Assembly (NCBI GenBank): GCA_019425655.1
Contig: NQWY01025200.1
Span: forward strand, 1-56,968
DNA: 56,968 nucleotides
Source of the DNA: Rhizophagus prolifer
Taxonomy: Eukaryota; Glomeromycota; Glomeromycetes; Glomerales; Glomeraceae
Reading direction: 5' to 3'
The notes below the pieces were generated by a model. The model worked only from the letters and a program-made list of their open reading frames with translations, was not told where the DNA came from and did no database searches. Each line of letters starts with the position of its first letter. The first letter of the stretch is position 1. The position numbers and the translations under genes were made by a program. This document shows positions 41,840 through 49,744 of the stretch, in pieces.

Positions 41840-42601
41840 ATGAACAAAAAACTAGGGATCATAGGCTGTGGCTGGCTGGGAACACACATTGCAAAGAGAG
41901 TATCCAACCAATACGAAATCTTCGCAACAACAACTACGGAATCTAAAATAGAAGATTTAGAATCGGAAGGTTTCAACACTACTCTATCCAATTTTCCAGA
42001 CAAATTGGATCCTGAAATGAAAGAATGGGATATGGCGTCAAAACTAGATGCGATTATTATCAGCGTTCCGTTTTCCGGACTTCGGGGCGCACAGATTCCA
42101 ATGAATGACAAACGCCAGAACCTCCTCAATTTCCTTGGCAATTACAAAGGTCAATTGTTTTTAATGAGTTCGACCGGCGTTTATCCTCAGACTGAAAAAG
42201 AATTTATAGAGGAAGACCTGCCGGCACAGGAAGTGGAAAGTGAAAGTTTTATTCTGGAAAGATTCCCTCAAATCAATATCCTGAGATTGGCTGGTTTGAT
42301 GGGCGATAATAGACTCCTCAAGAATTACAACATCTCCAATCCCGATCAGTTGGTAAACCACATCCATTACGCCGATATCTGTTCCGCCATCGAAAAAATG
42401 CTGAAGCAAAAATCCCAATCCAAGGTTTACAACATCGTAGCGCCTATCCATCCCAGTAAAGAAGAAGTCATCAATGCCCAGAAAGGGCTCTCCTACTCTG
42501 GTGAGCGCGCTACCAAAGGCAGAACCATTTCGCCCGAAAAGCTGATTCAAGAATTGGATTTTGAGTTTCAATATCCCGATCCGCGGTATTTTCATTTGTA
42601 G
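41840..42601 (+). CDS. NAD(P)-binding Rossmann-fold protein (YeeZ-like epimerase/dehydratase family)
   Basis: 253 residues. N-terminal dinucleotide-binding motif LGIIGCGWLGTHIAKRV, then IIISVPFSGLRG and LFLMSSTGVYPQTE, in which the SSTGVY segment holds the Ser and Tyr expected for atypical extended SDR proteins of the YeeZ type; LVNHIHYADICSAIEKML is the family's NxIHxxD motif. The usual YxxxK is not complete. Substrate unknown; members are linked to nucleotide-sugar or cofactor chemistry. Single gene. Confidence 0.8.
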   Translation: MNKKLGIIGCGWLGTHIAKRVSNQYEIFATTTTESKIEDLESEGFNTTLSNFPDKLDPEMKEWDMASKLDAIIISVPFSGLRGAQIPMNDKRQNLLNFLGNYKGQLFLMSSTGVYPQTEKEFIEEDLPAQEVESESFILERFPQINILRLAGLMGDNRLLKNYNISNPDQLVNHIHYADICSAIEKMLKQKSQSKVYNIVAPIHPSKEEVINAQKGLSYSGERATKGRTISPEKLIQELDFEFQYPDPRYFHL

Positions 42602-42686
42602 ATTTTACTGCTCATAACAACAAAAACTTCCACTGCCAAACTGTCAAAAATCATCCAAAATCCAAAGCCAACAAAAACATATTTTG

Positions 42687-42705
42687 GGTATAGAAGGAGT
42701 ATACC
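42687..42705. promoter_or_regulatory. Short inverted repeat upstream of the DoxX gene
   Basis: GGTATA and TATACC with 7 bases between, 132 bases before the DoxX ATG. Could be an operator; no regulator is known. Two loose copies of a GTCAAAA motif flank it. Confidence 0.25.
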
Positions 42706-42836
42706 GATAGCTTCAAAAAAACTTCTGTCAAAGTGTCAAAATATATATGCGAGAAACAAAGCATCTTAAAGATATTTTAACATCCCCTCCCAACCTTTGG
42801 AATCATTCTTGAACCTAATCTATAAAATCGTTCATT

Positions 42837-43220
42837 ATGGAAGCCAATACAATCAAAACTATCGCAAAATACGGATTAGGTGCAATGCTGATTTCCGCAG
42901 GAATCGGGCATCTCACATTCGCAAGAAAAGAATTCCAGGCACAGGTCCCGGAATGGGTTCCGTTGGAAAAAGATGATACCGTTGTCTATTCCGGCATTGT
43001 GGAAATTGCAATGGGAACGGCTATTATTGCTGCTCCAAAGAAATATGAATCTCTAGTGGGGAAAGTTGCGGCAGGATTATTTACAGCTGTTTTTCCCGGA
43101 AATTACACCCAATACAAAGAAAGGAGAAACGCCTTTGGCCTTAATACCGATAATAAAAGATTTGCCAGATTATTTATGCAGCCGTTATTGTTACTTTGGG
43201 CAATCAAATCAACAGATTAA
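42837..43220 (+). CDS. DoxX-like small membrane protein
   Basis: 127 residues with four short hydrophobic helices (LGAMLISAGIGHLTF, GIVEIAMGTAIIAA, LVGKVAAGLFTAVFPG, LFMQPLLLLWAI). The pattern AGIGHLTF...VPEWVP...GIVEIAMG and the FPGN motif fit the DoxX/DUF417-like membrane group of Bacteroidota. Some DoxX proteins bind thiosulfate- or quinone-linked enzymes; no partner is seen here. Single gene. Confidence 0.75.
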   Translation: MEANTIKTIAKYGLGAMLISAGIGHLTFARKEFQAQVPEWVPLEKDDTVVYSGIVEIAMGTAIIAAPKKYESLVGKVAAGLFTAVFPGNYTQYKERRNAFGLNTDNKRFARLFMQPLLLLWAIKSTD

Positions 43221-43240
43221 TACTATTGGAATCCATTATA

Positions 43241-43266
43241 AACTCAGCATTAAGTTGAGTTTTTTA
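43241..43266 (+). terminator. Terminator of the DoxX gene
   Basis: AACTCAGC pairs with GTTGAGTT (one G-T pair) around ATTAA, followed by Ts. Confidence 0.75.
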
Positions 43267-43366
43267 TTTTCGAATAGAATAAATCAATAATTCTTTTATT
43301 TCCAAAATGAATTTTAAACTCTAAATTTATACTTCGAAAAATCGATTTTAATTCAAATCAAAAACT

Positions 43367-44992
43367 ATGAGTTCAATACAATCCAATTTTAACAATTTAT
43401 TCAAATCAGAAAACGAAATCCCGGAAGAATATAAGGTCCCAATAATTCATCAGAGAGAATACCTTCTCAACGGAGAACTGGTTCAATGGAATGGCGACGT
43501 GACAGAAATCTATTCGCCGGTTTGCATTCCTACGGAAAACGGATTGGAAAGAAAGCTACTGGGAAGCATCCCGAATATTGGTCCAAAAGAAGCTCTTGAT
43601 GTTTTGGATGCCTGCGTAAAAGCCTATGACAATGGACTCGGCGAATGGCCGACCATGTCTGTGGAAGACAGAATCAAGTGTATGCAGAAGTTTGTTTACC
43701 TGATGATCAAAGAGCGTGATTTGGTCATCAAATTACTGATGTGGGAAATTGGTAAAACCCTCCCCGATTCTACCAAAGAATTTGACAGAACTGTAGATTA
43801 TATCAACCAAACTATTGATGCTTTAAAAGATCTGGATAGAGAATCATCCCGTTTCCAACAAGCAGAAGGAACAATTGCTCAAATCCGTAGAGCGCCACTT
43901 GGCGTAGTTCTAAGTATGGGACCATTTAATTATCCTTTGAATGAGATCTTCACTACGTTGATTCCTGCTTTGATTATGGGCAATACGATTTTGTTTAAAC
44001 TTCCAAAACACGGTGTTCTTGCGCATTATCCTTTATTGAAAGCTTTCCAGGAAGCCTTTCCAAAGGGAACTGTAAACACATTGTACGGAAAAGGCTCAGA
44101 AATCATAACGCCGATTATGGAAAGCGGTAAAGTGAATGTTCTGGCTTTCATCGGATCAAGTAAGGTCGCAAATGGTTTGAAAAAACTACATCCAAAAGTG
44201 AACAGGTTGAGAGCAATTCTAAGTCTTGATGCTAAAAATGCAGCGATCGTTACTAAAAACGCCAATCTGGATGTTGCTGTCAGTGAATGTATTTTAGGTT
44301 CGCTATCGTTCAATGGTCAAAGATGCACAGCTTTGAAACTGATATTTGTTCAGAAGGATGTTGCGGAAGAATTCACTCAAAAATTAACGGCAGCCGTTTC
44401 TGCAATGAAAGGAGGATTGCCTTGGGAAAAAGATGTGAAAATCACACCACTGCCTGAAGTGAACAAACCGCCTTATCTGGAAGAATGTATCGCAGATGCC
44501 GTTTCAAAAGGGGCTAAAGTACTGAACGAAAATGGTGGTTACAACGAAGCTTCTTTTGTTTTCCCAGCAGTGGTTTATCCGGTTAATGATCAAATGAAAT
44601 TATACCACGAAGAGCAATTCGGTCCGGTGATTCCTGTTGTGCCGTTTGAAACGATTGAAGAACCAATTGATTACCAAGTGAACGCAGACCATGGGATGCA
44701 GGTCAGTATCTTCAGTGAAGATGCAATGGAAGTTTCAAAACTGATTGATCCTTTTGTGAATCTTGTTAGCCGTGTGAACATCAATTGTCAGGCTCAACGT
44801 GGGCCAGATGTTTTCCCTTTCACAGGAAGAAAAGATAGTGCGGAAGGAACGTTGTCTGTTTTTGATGCATTGAGATCTTTCTCAATCCGGTCATTGGTAG
44901 CGGCAAAAATCACCGATTCTAATAAAGAACTTTTGAACACGATTGTCAGAGACCATGATTCTAACTTCCTGAGTACCGATTATATTTTCTAA
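43367..44992 (+). CDS. Aldehyde dehydrogenase of the NADP-dependent glyceraldehyde-3-phosphate (GapN) type
   Basis: 541 residues, longer than typical GapN (about 475-500). Conserved: MGPFNYPLNE with oxyanion Asn188 and the Tyr next to it, nucleophile Cys320 in GQRCTALK with the substrate Arg319, EEQFGPVIPVV, and NCQAQRGPDVFPFTGRKDS. These fit non-phosphorylating glyceraldehyde-3-phosphate dehydrogenase, which makes 3-phosphoglycerate and NADPH. The general base Glu of ELGGK, 34 residues before Cys, is replaced: the sequence reads LSLDAKNAAIV with Ser286 at that place. That could mean weak deacylation or another reaction. Single gene with its own terminator. Confidence 0.85.
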   Translation: MSSIQSNFNNLFKSENEIPEEYKVPIIHQREYLLNGELVQWNGDVTEIYSPVCIPTENGLERKLLGSIPNIGPKEALDVLDACVKAYDNGLGEWPTMSVEDRIKCMQKFVYLMIKERDLVIKLLMWEIGKTLPDSTKEFDRTVDYINQTIDALKDLDRESSRFQQAEGTIAQIRRAPLGVVLSMGPFNYPLNEIFTTLIPALIMGNTILFKLPKHGVLAHYPLLKAFQEAFPKGTVNTLYGKGSEIITPIMESGKVNVLAFIGSSKVANGLKKLHPKVNRLRAILSLDAKNAAIVTKNANLDVAVSECILGSLSFNGQRCTALKLIFVQKDVAEEFTQKLTAAVSAMKGGLPWEKDVKITPLPEVNKPPYLEECIADAVSKGAKVLNENGGYNEASFVFPAVVYPVNDQMKLYHEEQFGPVIPVVPFETIEEPIDYQVNADHGMQVSIFSEDAMEVSKLIDPFVNLVSRVNINCQAQRGPDVFPFTGRKDSAEGTLSVFDALRSFSIRSLVAAKITDSNKELLNTIVRDHDSNFLSTDYIF

Positions 44993-45034
44993 AAAATGCC
45001 AGATCTATTTCTGGCTTTAGACCTTTCAAATTCT

Positions 45035-45063
45035 ATCCGCAGTTGAGATTAGCTGCGGATTTT
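45035..45063 (+). terminator. Terminator of the GapN-like gene
   Basis: ATCCGCAG pairs with CTGCGGAT across a 10-base loop, followed by TTTTATTT. A smaller hairpin GCCAGA/TCTGGC precedes it at 44998-45015. Confidence 0.8.
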
Positions 45064-45136
45064 ATTTATATGTTATAGCAGTTTATAAAAAATTGCTAAA
45101 ATTCCGGATTCGATTTCAGTATTGTTTTTTTTGCAG

Positions 45137-45144
45137 TATTTTTG
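45137..45144 (+). promoter_or_regulatory. Predicted -7 element of the LptF/G gene
   Basis: TATTTTTG matches TAnnTTTG, 18 bases before the TTG start codon. No -33 box at the usual spacing. Confidence 0.45.
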
Positions 45145-45161
45145 AAGTCTAAATTTCTGAA

Positions 45162-46574
45162 TTGAAAAAATTAGACAAATATATCATCAAGACTTTTTTC
45201 GGGCCAGTGAACATTATCTGGACTCAGATGTCGCAGCTTACAGGAAAAGGTCTTACCTATTGGGAAATCACCAAGTTTCTTTTCTATCTGGGAATCAGTG
45301 TTGTGAGTATGGTTTTGCCACTTACCATTCTACTATCTTCTATCATGACCTTTGGAGATTTTGGAGAACGTTATGAGCTGGCCGCGATGAAAGCTGCGGG
45401 AATATCACTTGTGCGTGTAATGATGCCGCTTTTCGTAACGGTATCCCTGCTTTCTGTCGCCCTCTTCTTCTTTTCCAATAACATTATTCCTGATTTTCAG
45501 AGGAAAGCGAAGAATATGATGTTCAATATAATCTCTTCCAAACCTGCGATCAATTTTACTCCTGGTGTTTTCATAGATCAGATTTCGGGTTACTCGGTAA
45601 AATTTGATAAAATCTATGGTGAAAAGGGTGAGAAATTGGAAGGTGTTTTTCTTCATAAGAACGCAAGTGCTTATGATGATCAGCAAACTATTATTGCAAA
45701 AAAGGGAAAATTTGCGCCTGCAGTTGACAGAAATTACCTGAAACTGATTCTCTATGATGGCTATGTTTTTACAGATGACATCTCTAACAAGTCTTATAAT
45801 GACAGACTGAAACAACCGAATCAATCGGTGAGATTCGATAGCCTGGTGAATCATTTTGACATAAGTGAGCTGATTAACAATGCAATCGAGAAAGAAAAAA
45901 TTACGGACGATTATCGTTTCCAGACTTATAATGAAGTTGCAAAAACTCTGGAAAAAAACAGGAAAGATAATATTACAACCCTAACTTCTATTGCTTCGCC
46001 TGTTATTTCGCAAACCAATAATTATGTTCAATACATCGATAAAACGAAAGCGAAAAATAAAATCAAGGAACCTTATAAAATAGATACACTTAAAAAAGAT
46101 AAAAAACTAGAAGTGCTTTGGGGCGCCTACAACAAAATAGAAGCCCTGAAAACAAGTATAGATTCTAATGAGAACTCGATCAGAGATACTGTAAAACAAC
46201 ACAACAAGATTGTTATCTATCAACAAAGGATTGTTTCATATTCCTTCACATGTGTTATCTTCTTTTTGATTGGCGCCAGCCTGGGATCAATCATCAGAAA
46301 GGGAGGAATGGGACTACCAGTTATCATTGCCATTGTCATTTTCATCATCTTTTACGTTTTGAATTTGTCTGTAGAAAACTTGTCATGGAAAGGATCTATG
46401 AACCCTTATCTTGCAACCTGGATTCCGAATATGGTTTTATTCCCGTTCAGTGTCTGGCTGACTTATAAAGCCCTGACTGACTCACAGCTATTCGATATTG
46501 AAAAGTACAGAGCACTTTTCAAACCGATTATTGAAAAGTTCTCCAAACCGAAAGAACACCAACGTTATCAATAA
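45162..46574 (+). CDS. LptF/LptG family permease with shortened first membrane segment
   Basis: Membrane part of the ABC exporter that lifts lipopolysaccharide to the outer membrane (LptB2FG). 470 residues. Family marks: DKYIIKTFFGP at the start, TFGDFGERYELAAMKAAGISL (coupling helix), FFSNNIIPDF, a long periplasmic domain, and C-terminal helices with RKGGMGLPVIIAIVIFIIFY. The expected first membrane helix is missing: P15 is followed at once by VNIIWTQMSQLTGKG, so there is no 18-residue hydrophobic run before the second helix (see findings). Start codon TTG at 45162. Single gene; the partner permease is not in the window. Confidence 0.88.
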   Translation: MKKLDKYIIKTFFGPVNIIWTQMSQLTGKGLTYWEITKFLFYLGISVVSMVLPLTILLSSIMTFGDFGERYELAAMKAAGISLVRVMMPLFVTVSLLSVALFFFSNNIIPDFQRKAKNMMFNIISSKPAINFTPGVFIDQISGYSVKFDKIYGEKGEKLEGVFLHKNASAYDDQQTIIAKKGKFAPAVDRNYLKLILYDGYVFTDDISNKSYNDRLKQPNQSVRFDSLVNHFDISELINNAIEKEKITDDYRFQTYNEVAKTLEKNRKDNITTLTSIASPVISQTNNYVQYIDKTKAKNKIKEPYKIDTLKKDKKLEVLWGAYNKIEALKTSIDSNENSIRDTVKQHNKIVIYQQRIVSYSFTCVIFFLIGASLGSIIRKGGMGLPVIIAIVIFIIFYVLNLSVENLSWKGSMNPYLATWIPNMVLFPFSVWLTYKALTDSQLFDIEKYRALFKPIIEKFSKPKEHQRYQ

Positions 46575-46580
46575 ATAAAA

Positions 46581-46613
46581 AAACCTCTGAAAGAATATTC
46601 TGCCAGAGGTTTC
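46581..46613. terminator. Terminator between the LptF/G and cinA-like genes
   Basis: AAACCTCTG pairs with CAGAGGTTT across 14 bases (AAAGAATATTCTGC), between convergent genes. Confidence 0.75.
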
Positions 46614-46634
46614 TTATGAAGAAGAAAGAAAAGA

Positions 46635-47147
46635 TTAATTTTTAAAAGCCAATTGCAAAAGATGTGTTTTGACTTCGCATCGCAAACAGCTCAGTATACA
46701 TTCTGTAAAATAATTTTGAGCGTCTATTGCTTTGGTCAACGGGTGTAACTCAATCTTGTCAGAGTGGACAATCTCACCTAAATAAGAAATACTGTAATAA
46801 GCAAAGATCTCTTCACCAGACTCGGGAACCGGCGTTGCATAACCCGTTGTTGCGATAGACCAATCTGTACCGAATTTTTTGGCCACATTAAGCGCCATTG
46901 CATCCGTGATCTCTTTTGAAACACAGTTGGCGGATCTGCCCTGCTCCGGATCGATACCAAGATGTTTTACTTTCTCTTCCAGAGTATATGCCGTTAATCC
47001 TCCTCTGAAAAACCGTTCTGCATCAGGCATCTGAGAAAAAGCCAGCTGCACGAATCCCGATGTTACGCTTTCTGCAATAGAAATTGTCTCATTTCTGTCG
47101 ATCAGATAATAGCTGATTTTGTCTAATAGTATCTTTGGAAATTCCAT
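46635..47147 (-). CDS. CinA C-terminal domain protein (nicotinamide-nucleotide amidase type)
   Basis: 170 residues, matching the stand-alone CinA_C (PncC) domain that deamidates NMN to NaMN in pyridine nucleotide salvage. Motifs: SIAESVTSGFVQLAF (the usual form is AESCTGG), GGLTAYTLEEKVKHLGI, CVSKEITDAMALNVAKKFGTDWSIATTGYA. The TS instead of TG in the ESxTGG motif is a change near the catalytic Ser/Thr and may affect activity. The C-terminus carries an unusual Cys pair (ILSCLRCEV). It may follow the small unknown gene in one transcript (68-base gap). Confidence 0.85.
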   Translation of the reverse strand: MEFPKILLDKISYYLIDRNETISIAESVTSGFVQLAFSQMPDAERFFRGGLTAYTLEEKVKHLGIDPEQGRSANCVSKEITDAMALNVAKKFGTDWSIATTGYATPVPESGEEIFAYYSISYLGEIVHSDKIELHPLTKAIDAQNYFTECILSCLRCEVKTHLLQLAFKN

Positions 47148-47215
47148 AAGTTTGATTTTTTGTGTAATTATATATATTATCTGTTTCTGCCTAACAAAAG
47201 CTTTGCCAGATTATA

Positions 47216-47515
47216 TTAAATAGAGACATTAACATATTTTTCAAAATAATGAAAATCTTCCTTCTTGTTTATCGTCAAATGAAACATCAATTGGATCGGA
47301 TCTTTACAACCTATACTTTCAAAGCAATCAAAATTTGCAATAGATGCGTATATTTTGTTGATGTCTAAACCTTTAAGAATCACAAATAAGAGAAATATAT
47401 TATGATTTATTTCCTTCGCATATACAATAGCTTCTTTTTCAAACTTTTTTCCGTTGTTGATTACATTCAGAAAGCTTTCGGATTTCAGGGATTTTTGTAG
47501 TTTTTCACAGTTCAT
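47216..47515 (-). CDS. Small cytoplasmic protein of unknown function, probable Crp/Fnr target
   Basis: 99 residues from ATG 47515 (MNCEKLQKSLKSE). No signal peptide, membrane helix or family I recognise; it has three Cys (NCEKL, NFDCFESIGC) and a hydrophobic middle INHNIFLLFVILKGLDI. The frame stays open to 47662, but the extra 49 codons cover a stable hairpin, so I take them as leader. A promoter with a Crp/Fnr-type palindrome lies about 190 bases upstream of the chosen start. If that reading holds, this gene belongs to an oxygen-, redox- or NO-linked regulon. Confidence 0.5.
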   Translation of the reverse strand: MNCEKLQKSLKSESFLNVINNGKKFEKEAIVYAKEINHNIFLLFVILKGLDINKIYASIANFDCFESIGCKDPIQLMFHLTINKKEDFHYFEKYVNVSI

Positions 47516-47698
47516 AGTTCTGTTTTTTTTGGAAGTTAGAAGAGACTGCCTCCCAACCAACCAATGTTGATGAGAGGCAACCTCGAAAAAGAATGGATTG
47601 ATAAGAGTCTGTTGTAACTTATACATCTCCGTCATTAAACGAAGACGCATAATAAAGTGCATTTCATTTCTCTTAAAAAAAGAGACTTTCTATTATTG
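47516..47698 (-). promoter_or_regulatory. Structured 5' leader of the 47216-47515 gene
   Basis: Read on the minus strand from the predicted start of transcription. It holds a stem TCTCTT/AAGAGA near the 5' end and a larger hairpin at about 47544-47580: TGCCTCTCA pairs with TGGGAGGCA (one G-T pair), an internal loop, CAAC/GTTG and the loop ATTG, followed 40 bases later by the ATG. It may be a control RNA or part of a longer coding region; the sequence does not decide. Confidence 0.35.
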
Positions 47699-47703
47699 TA
47701 TTC

Positions 47704-47748
47704 CAAAGTTACAAAACATGACATTTGTCAGTTTATGATCCAAATCAT
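47704..47748 (-). promoter_or_regulatory. Crp/Fnr-type site and -7 element
   Basis: On the minus strand, TAACTTTG at 47711-47704 matches TAnnTTTG exactly. Upstream lies the perfect palindrome ATGAT-CCAA-ATCAT (47735-47748), close to the FNR consensus TTGAT-N4-ATCAA. Its centre is about 42 bases from the predicted transcription start, the usual place for class II activation. No -33 TTG is present, as expected for an activated promoter. Confidence 0.55.
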
Positions 47749-47765
47749 ATCAATGAAAATAAATT

Positions 47766-48362
47766 CTAATATAATATTTTCCTATTACGAATTTTCAGGA
47801 TATTTTTCTTTTCCATTACCTTCAATGTCCTTATCGTTGTTTCCACACAAAGGCCGGTTAGATTTGCCATTTGTTGCCTTGTAAAAGGAATCTGGTAAGA
47901 AAAAGGTTCTTTGACCCGGTTAGAACTTTTAAGATAATCCATAAGGATTTTCAGTTTAACAGCAGGACTTTGTGAACACATATTCTGTGTCATTATTTGC
48001 TTGAAATACAAATTTTCAGAAATAAATCTGTTAATATCCATCCAAGTCTCCGGATATTTTTCCAACATTTTGAAAAACTGAGCTTTCGGTAACTTGAGTA
48101 TTTTGCAATTTGTTGTGGTAACTGCATTCATAGGATAACTTTTATCCATGAAAAGTAAAGACTCTCCAATACTTTGTCCCTTTTCAAGGATGTTCTGGAG
48201 AATCTCTTTACCTTCTTCGTTGTAATTATTCAGTTTTACCTTACCTTCAACAATCTGATAATAATGTTTCGGGGTATCTCCTTCTGAGAATATGTTTTCG
48301 GAAATATTGTAATTTTCAATTTCCGCACCCATTGCTTGTAAAATGTTTTCGTTGATAATCAT
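47766..48362 (-). CDS. Crp/Fnr family transcriptional regulator
   Basis: 198 residues. Cyclic-nucleotide-binding fold at about 15-115 (FSEGDTPKHYYQIVEGKVKL, GQSIGESLLFMDKSYPM); DNA-binding winged helix at about 140-198 (PFTRQQMANLTGLCVETTIRTLKVMEKKNILKI). The recognition helix has LCVETTIR, close to the E-T/S-R pattern of FNR-like proteins that bind TTGAT-type sites. No N-terminal Cys cluster for an iron-sulfur cluster, so the signal is not oxygen through FNR-type chemistry; heme or another ligand is possible. A matching palindrome lies right after its 3' end, in front of the next gene. Confidence 0.9.
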   Translation of the reverse strand: MIINENILQAMGAEIENYNISENIFSEGDTPKHYYQIVEGKVKLNNYNEEGKEILQNILEKGQSIGESLLFMDKSYPMNAVTTTNCKILKLPKAQFFKMLEKYPETWMDINRFISENLYFKQIMTQNMCSQSPAVKLKILMDYLKSSNRVKEPFSYQIPFTRQQMANLTGLCVETTIRTLKVMEKKNILKIRNRKILY

Positions 48363-48468
48363 AATAGATTAATTTTAATTTTCTTATGATTTTAGAATTC
48401 TTCACAACTGGTGAAATCAGGAGAAAATATGATTTGATTGAGTGTATATCCTTTAGGATAACGACTGC

Positions 48469-48663
48469 TTAACGTCTCTGAACAGAATCGACTCGAGTTG
48501 TCGCTGTATCAGTTCTAATAGATGCTGTATCTGCACCTGCTTGATTGTTAGTGGCTGTAACAGTACTAGAGTCAACGCCGCTGTTTTGATAGCCTGTGTC
48601 TTTTTTTGAACAACTCAGGACAAATATCATTATTCCGAGAATTGTGAACATTAAGTTTTTCAT
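48469..48663 (-). CDS. Small lipoprotein, Ser/Thr/Asp-rich
   Basis: 64 residues. Signal segment ILGIMIFVLSC with lipobox Cys18, then a low-complexity region of Thr, Ala, Asp and Ser (VDSSTVTATNNQ, DTASIRTDTATT). This layout is frequent among tiny lipoproteins of Chryseobacterium. Likely anchored in the outer or inner membrane with a disordered tail. Function unknown. Confidence 0.65.
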   Translation of the reverse strand: MKNLMFTILGIMIFVLSCSKKDTGYQNSGVDSSTVTATNNQAGADTASIRTDTATTRVDSVQRR

Positions 48664-48945
48664 AACAATTATTTTTTATAATTACATCCGCAACAACATC
48701 TATTCCATAAAACAAAAAATTAATCTATTATGATTATCAATAAAACACCTTAATTAACAAATTAGTCAAACATTACAACTTTACGTGAAGGCCGTTAAAA
48801 TCTGAAAATTAAAGATTCGTAATGAATGAGAGATTTAATTGTAAAATAAATTTTATTAAAAATATAACCATTTAAATTACAGACAATTTATAATACTTCA
48901 TTACACAATGAAAATTAAATAATGACTGACAATAATTTATTTTTT
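48664..48945. other. AT-rich intergenic region without recognisable features
   Basis: I see no gene, strong hairpin or repeat in this stretch between two divergent lipoprotein genes, apart from the promoter at its right end. Confidence 0.6.
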
Positions 48946-48976
48946 TTGAATTGCGACGATAAAGTATCTATATTCG
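48946..48976 (+). promoter_or_regulatory. Promoter of the lipocalin-like lipoprotein gene
   Basis: TTG at 48946-48948, 20 bases, TATATTCG at 48969-48976 (one base from TAnnTTTG), 18 bases before the ATG. Confidence 0.55.
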
Positions 48977-48994
48977 TAAAACAAAACTGATGTT

Positions 48995-49540
48995 ATGAGA
49001 AAAATAATTCTTTCTGTTTGTACCGTTGCAATTTTGCAGTCGTGTGTTGTTTCTACTGCTGCAAAGGTAGTAAAAGGTGTTGCAAAAGTTGGTTACAAAA
49101 CGGTAAAAGGAACGGTGAAAGGTGTAAGCTGGGCGGTAAGCAAAGCCAACGGAAAAATTGATGAAGACCGTATCGACGGAACCTGGAAAGTTGTCGGTGT
49201 TTACAAAGGTTCGTTTGAAACCTTCAGCAATGACCAAGCCCCTGACAGTTCCTTTAATAGTGATTGTGCAGAAGGTTTTGACCAGATTATCTTCAATTCC
49301 AAAAAATCCAAATTCAAATCGGTACATTGCAGCACCGAGAAAGAAGACTGGCAAAAGTATGATTTCGAATTTGGAAAAAATCCTTTGACCAAAGAGAAAG
49401 AAAACTACATCGAGTACAATTCCAGCAATTATATTTCTGTAATCGACATCAACAGCAAAACAATGGTCCTGGAAGGTAACCTGATGCCTAAACTAGCTTT
49501 TTCCGGAGCTAAACTTTATCTTTTAGAAAAAGTAAAGTAA
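48995..49540 (+). CDS. Lipocalin-like lipoprotein
   Basis: 181 residues. Lipobox AILQSC (Cys17), then a helical Lys/Val-rich segment (AAKVVKGVAKVGYKTVKGTVKG) and a beta-rich domain from about residue 60 beginning IDGTWKVVGVYKG, the G-x-W motif of lipocalins, ending with AKLYLLEKVK. Two Cys (SDCAEGF, VHCSTEK) may form a disulfide. Probably an outer-membrane-anchored binder of a hydrophobic ligand; the ligand is unknown. Confidence 0.75.
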   Translation: MRKIILSVCTVAILQSCVVSTAAKVVKGVAKVGYKTVKGTVKGVSWAVSKANGKIDEDRIDGTWKVVGVYKGSFETFSNDQAPDSSFNSDCAEGFDQIIFNSKKSKFKSVHCSTEKEDWQKYDFEFGKNPLTKEKENYIEYNSSNYISVIDINSKTMVLEGNLMPKLAFSGAKLYLLEKVK

Positions 49541-49557
49541 CTGATATTTAACAAAAT

Positions 49558-49591
49558 AAAAAAACCGTCTGAAAATCTAGACGGTTTTTTT
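49558..49591 (+). terminator. Terminator of the lipocalin-like gene
   Basis: AAAACCGTCT pairs with AGACGGTTTT around GAAAATCT, followed by Ts. Confidence 0.9.
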
Positions 49592-49610
49592 ATCAAGTTT
49601 TTCAACTTTG

Positions 49611-49697
49611 CAGAAAGGAAGGGATTCGAACCCTCGATACAGTTACCCGTATACTACCTTTCCAGGGTAGCTCCTTCAACCACTCGGACACCTTTCT
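49611..49697 (-). tRNA. tRNA-Ser (anticodon GGA)
   Basis: 87 bases on the minus strand. Acceptor stem AGAAAGG/CCTTTCT with discriminator G, the class II long variable arm, anticodon loop CTGGAAA (anticodon GGA, reading UCC and UCU), and T arm with GGTTCGAATCC. CCA is not encoded; the genome continues CAAAG after the discriminator. Confidence 0.95.
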
Positions 49698-49744
49698 AAT
49701 TGAGGTTGCAAATATAATGAAATATCCGGATTTGCAAAATATTA

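Noticed and set aside
47216-47662. The longer 148-codon version of the small gene next to the Crp/Fnr gene
   Set aside because: Its first 49 codons coincide with a stable hairpin leader; I kept the shorter start but cannot exclude the longer one.
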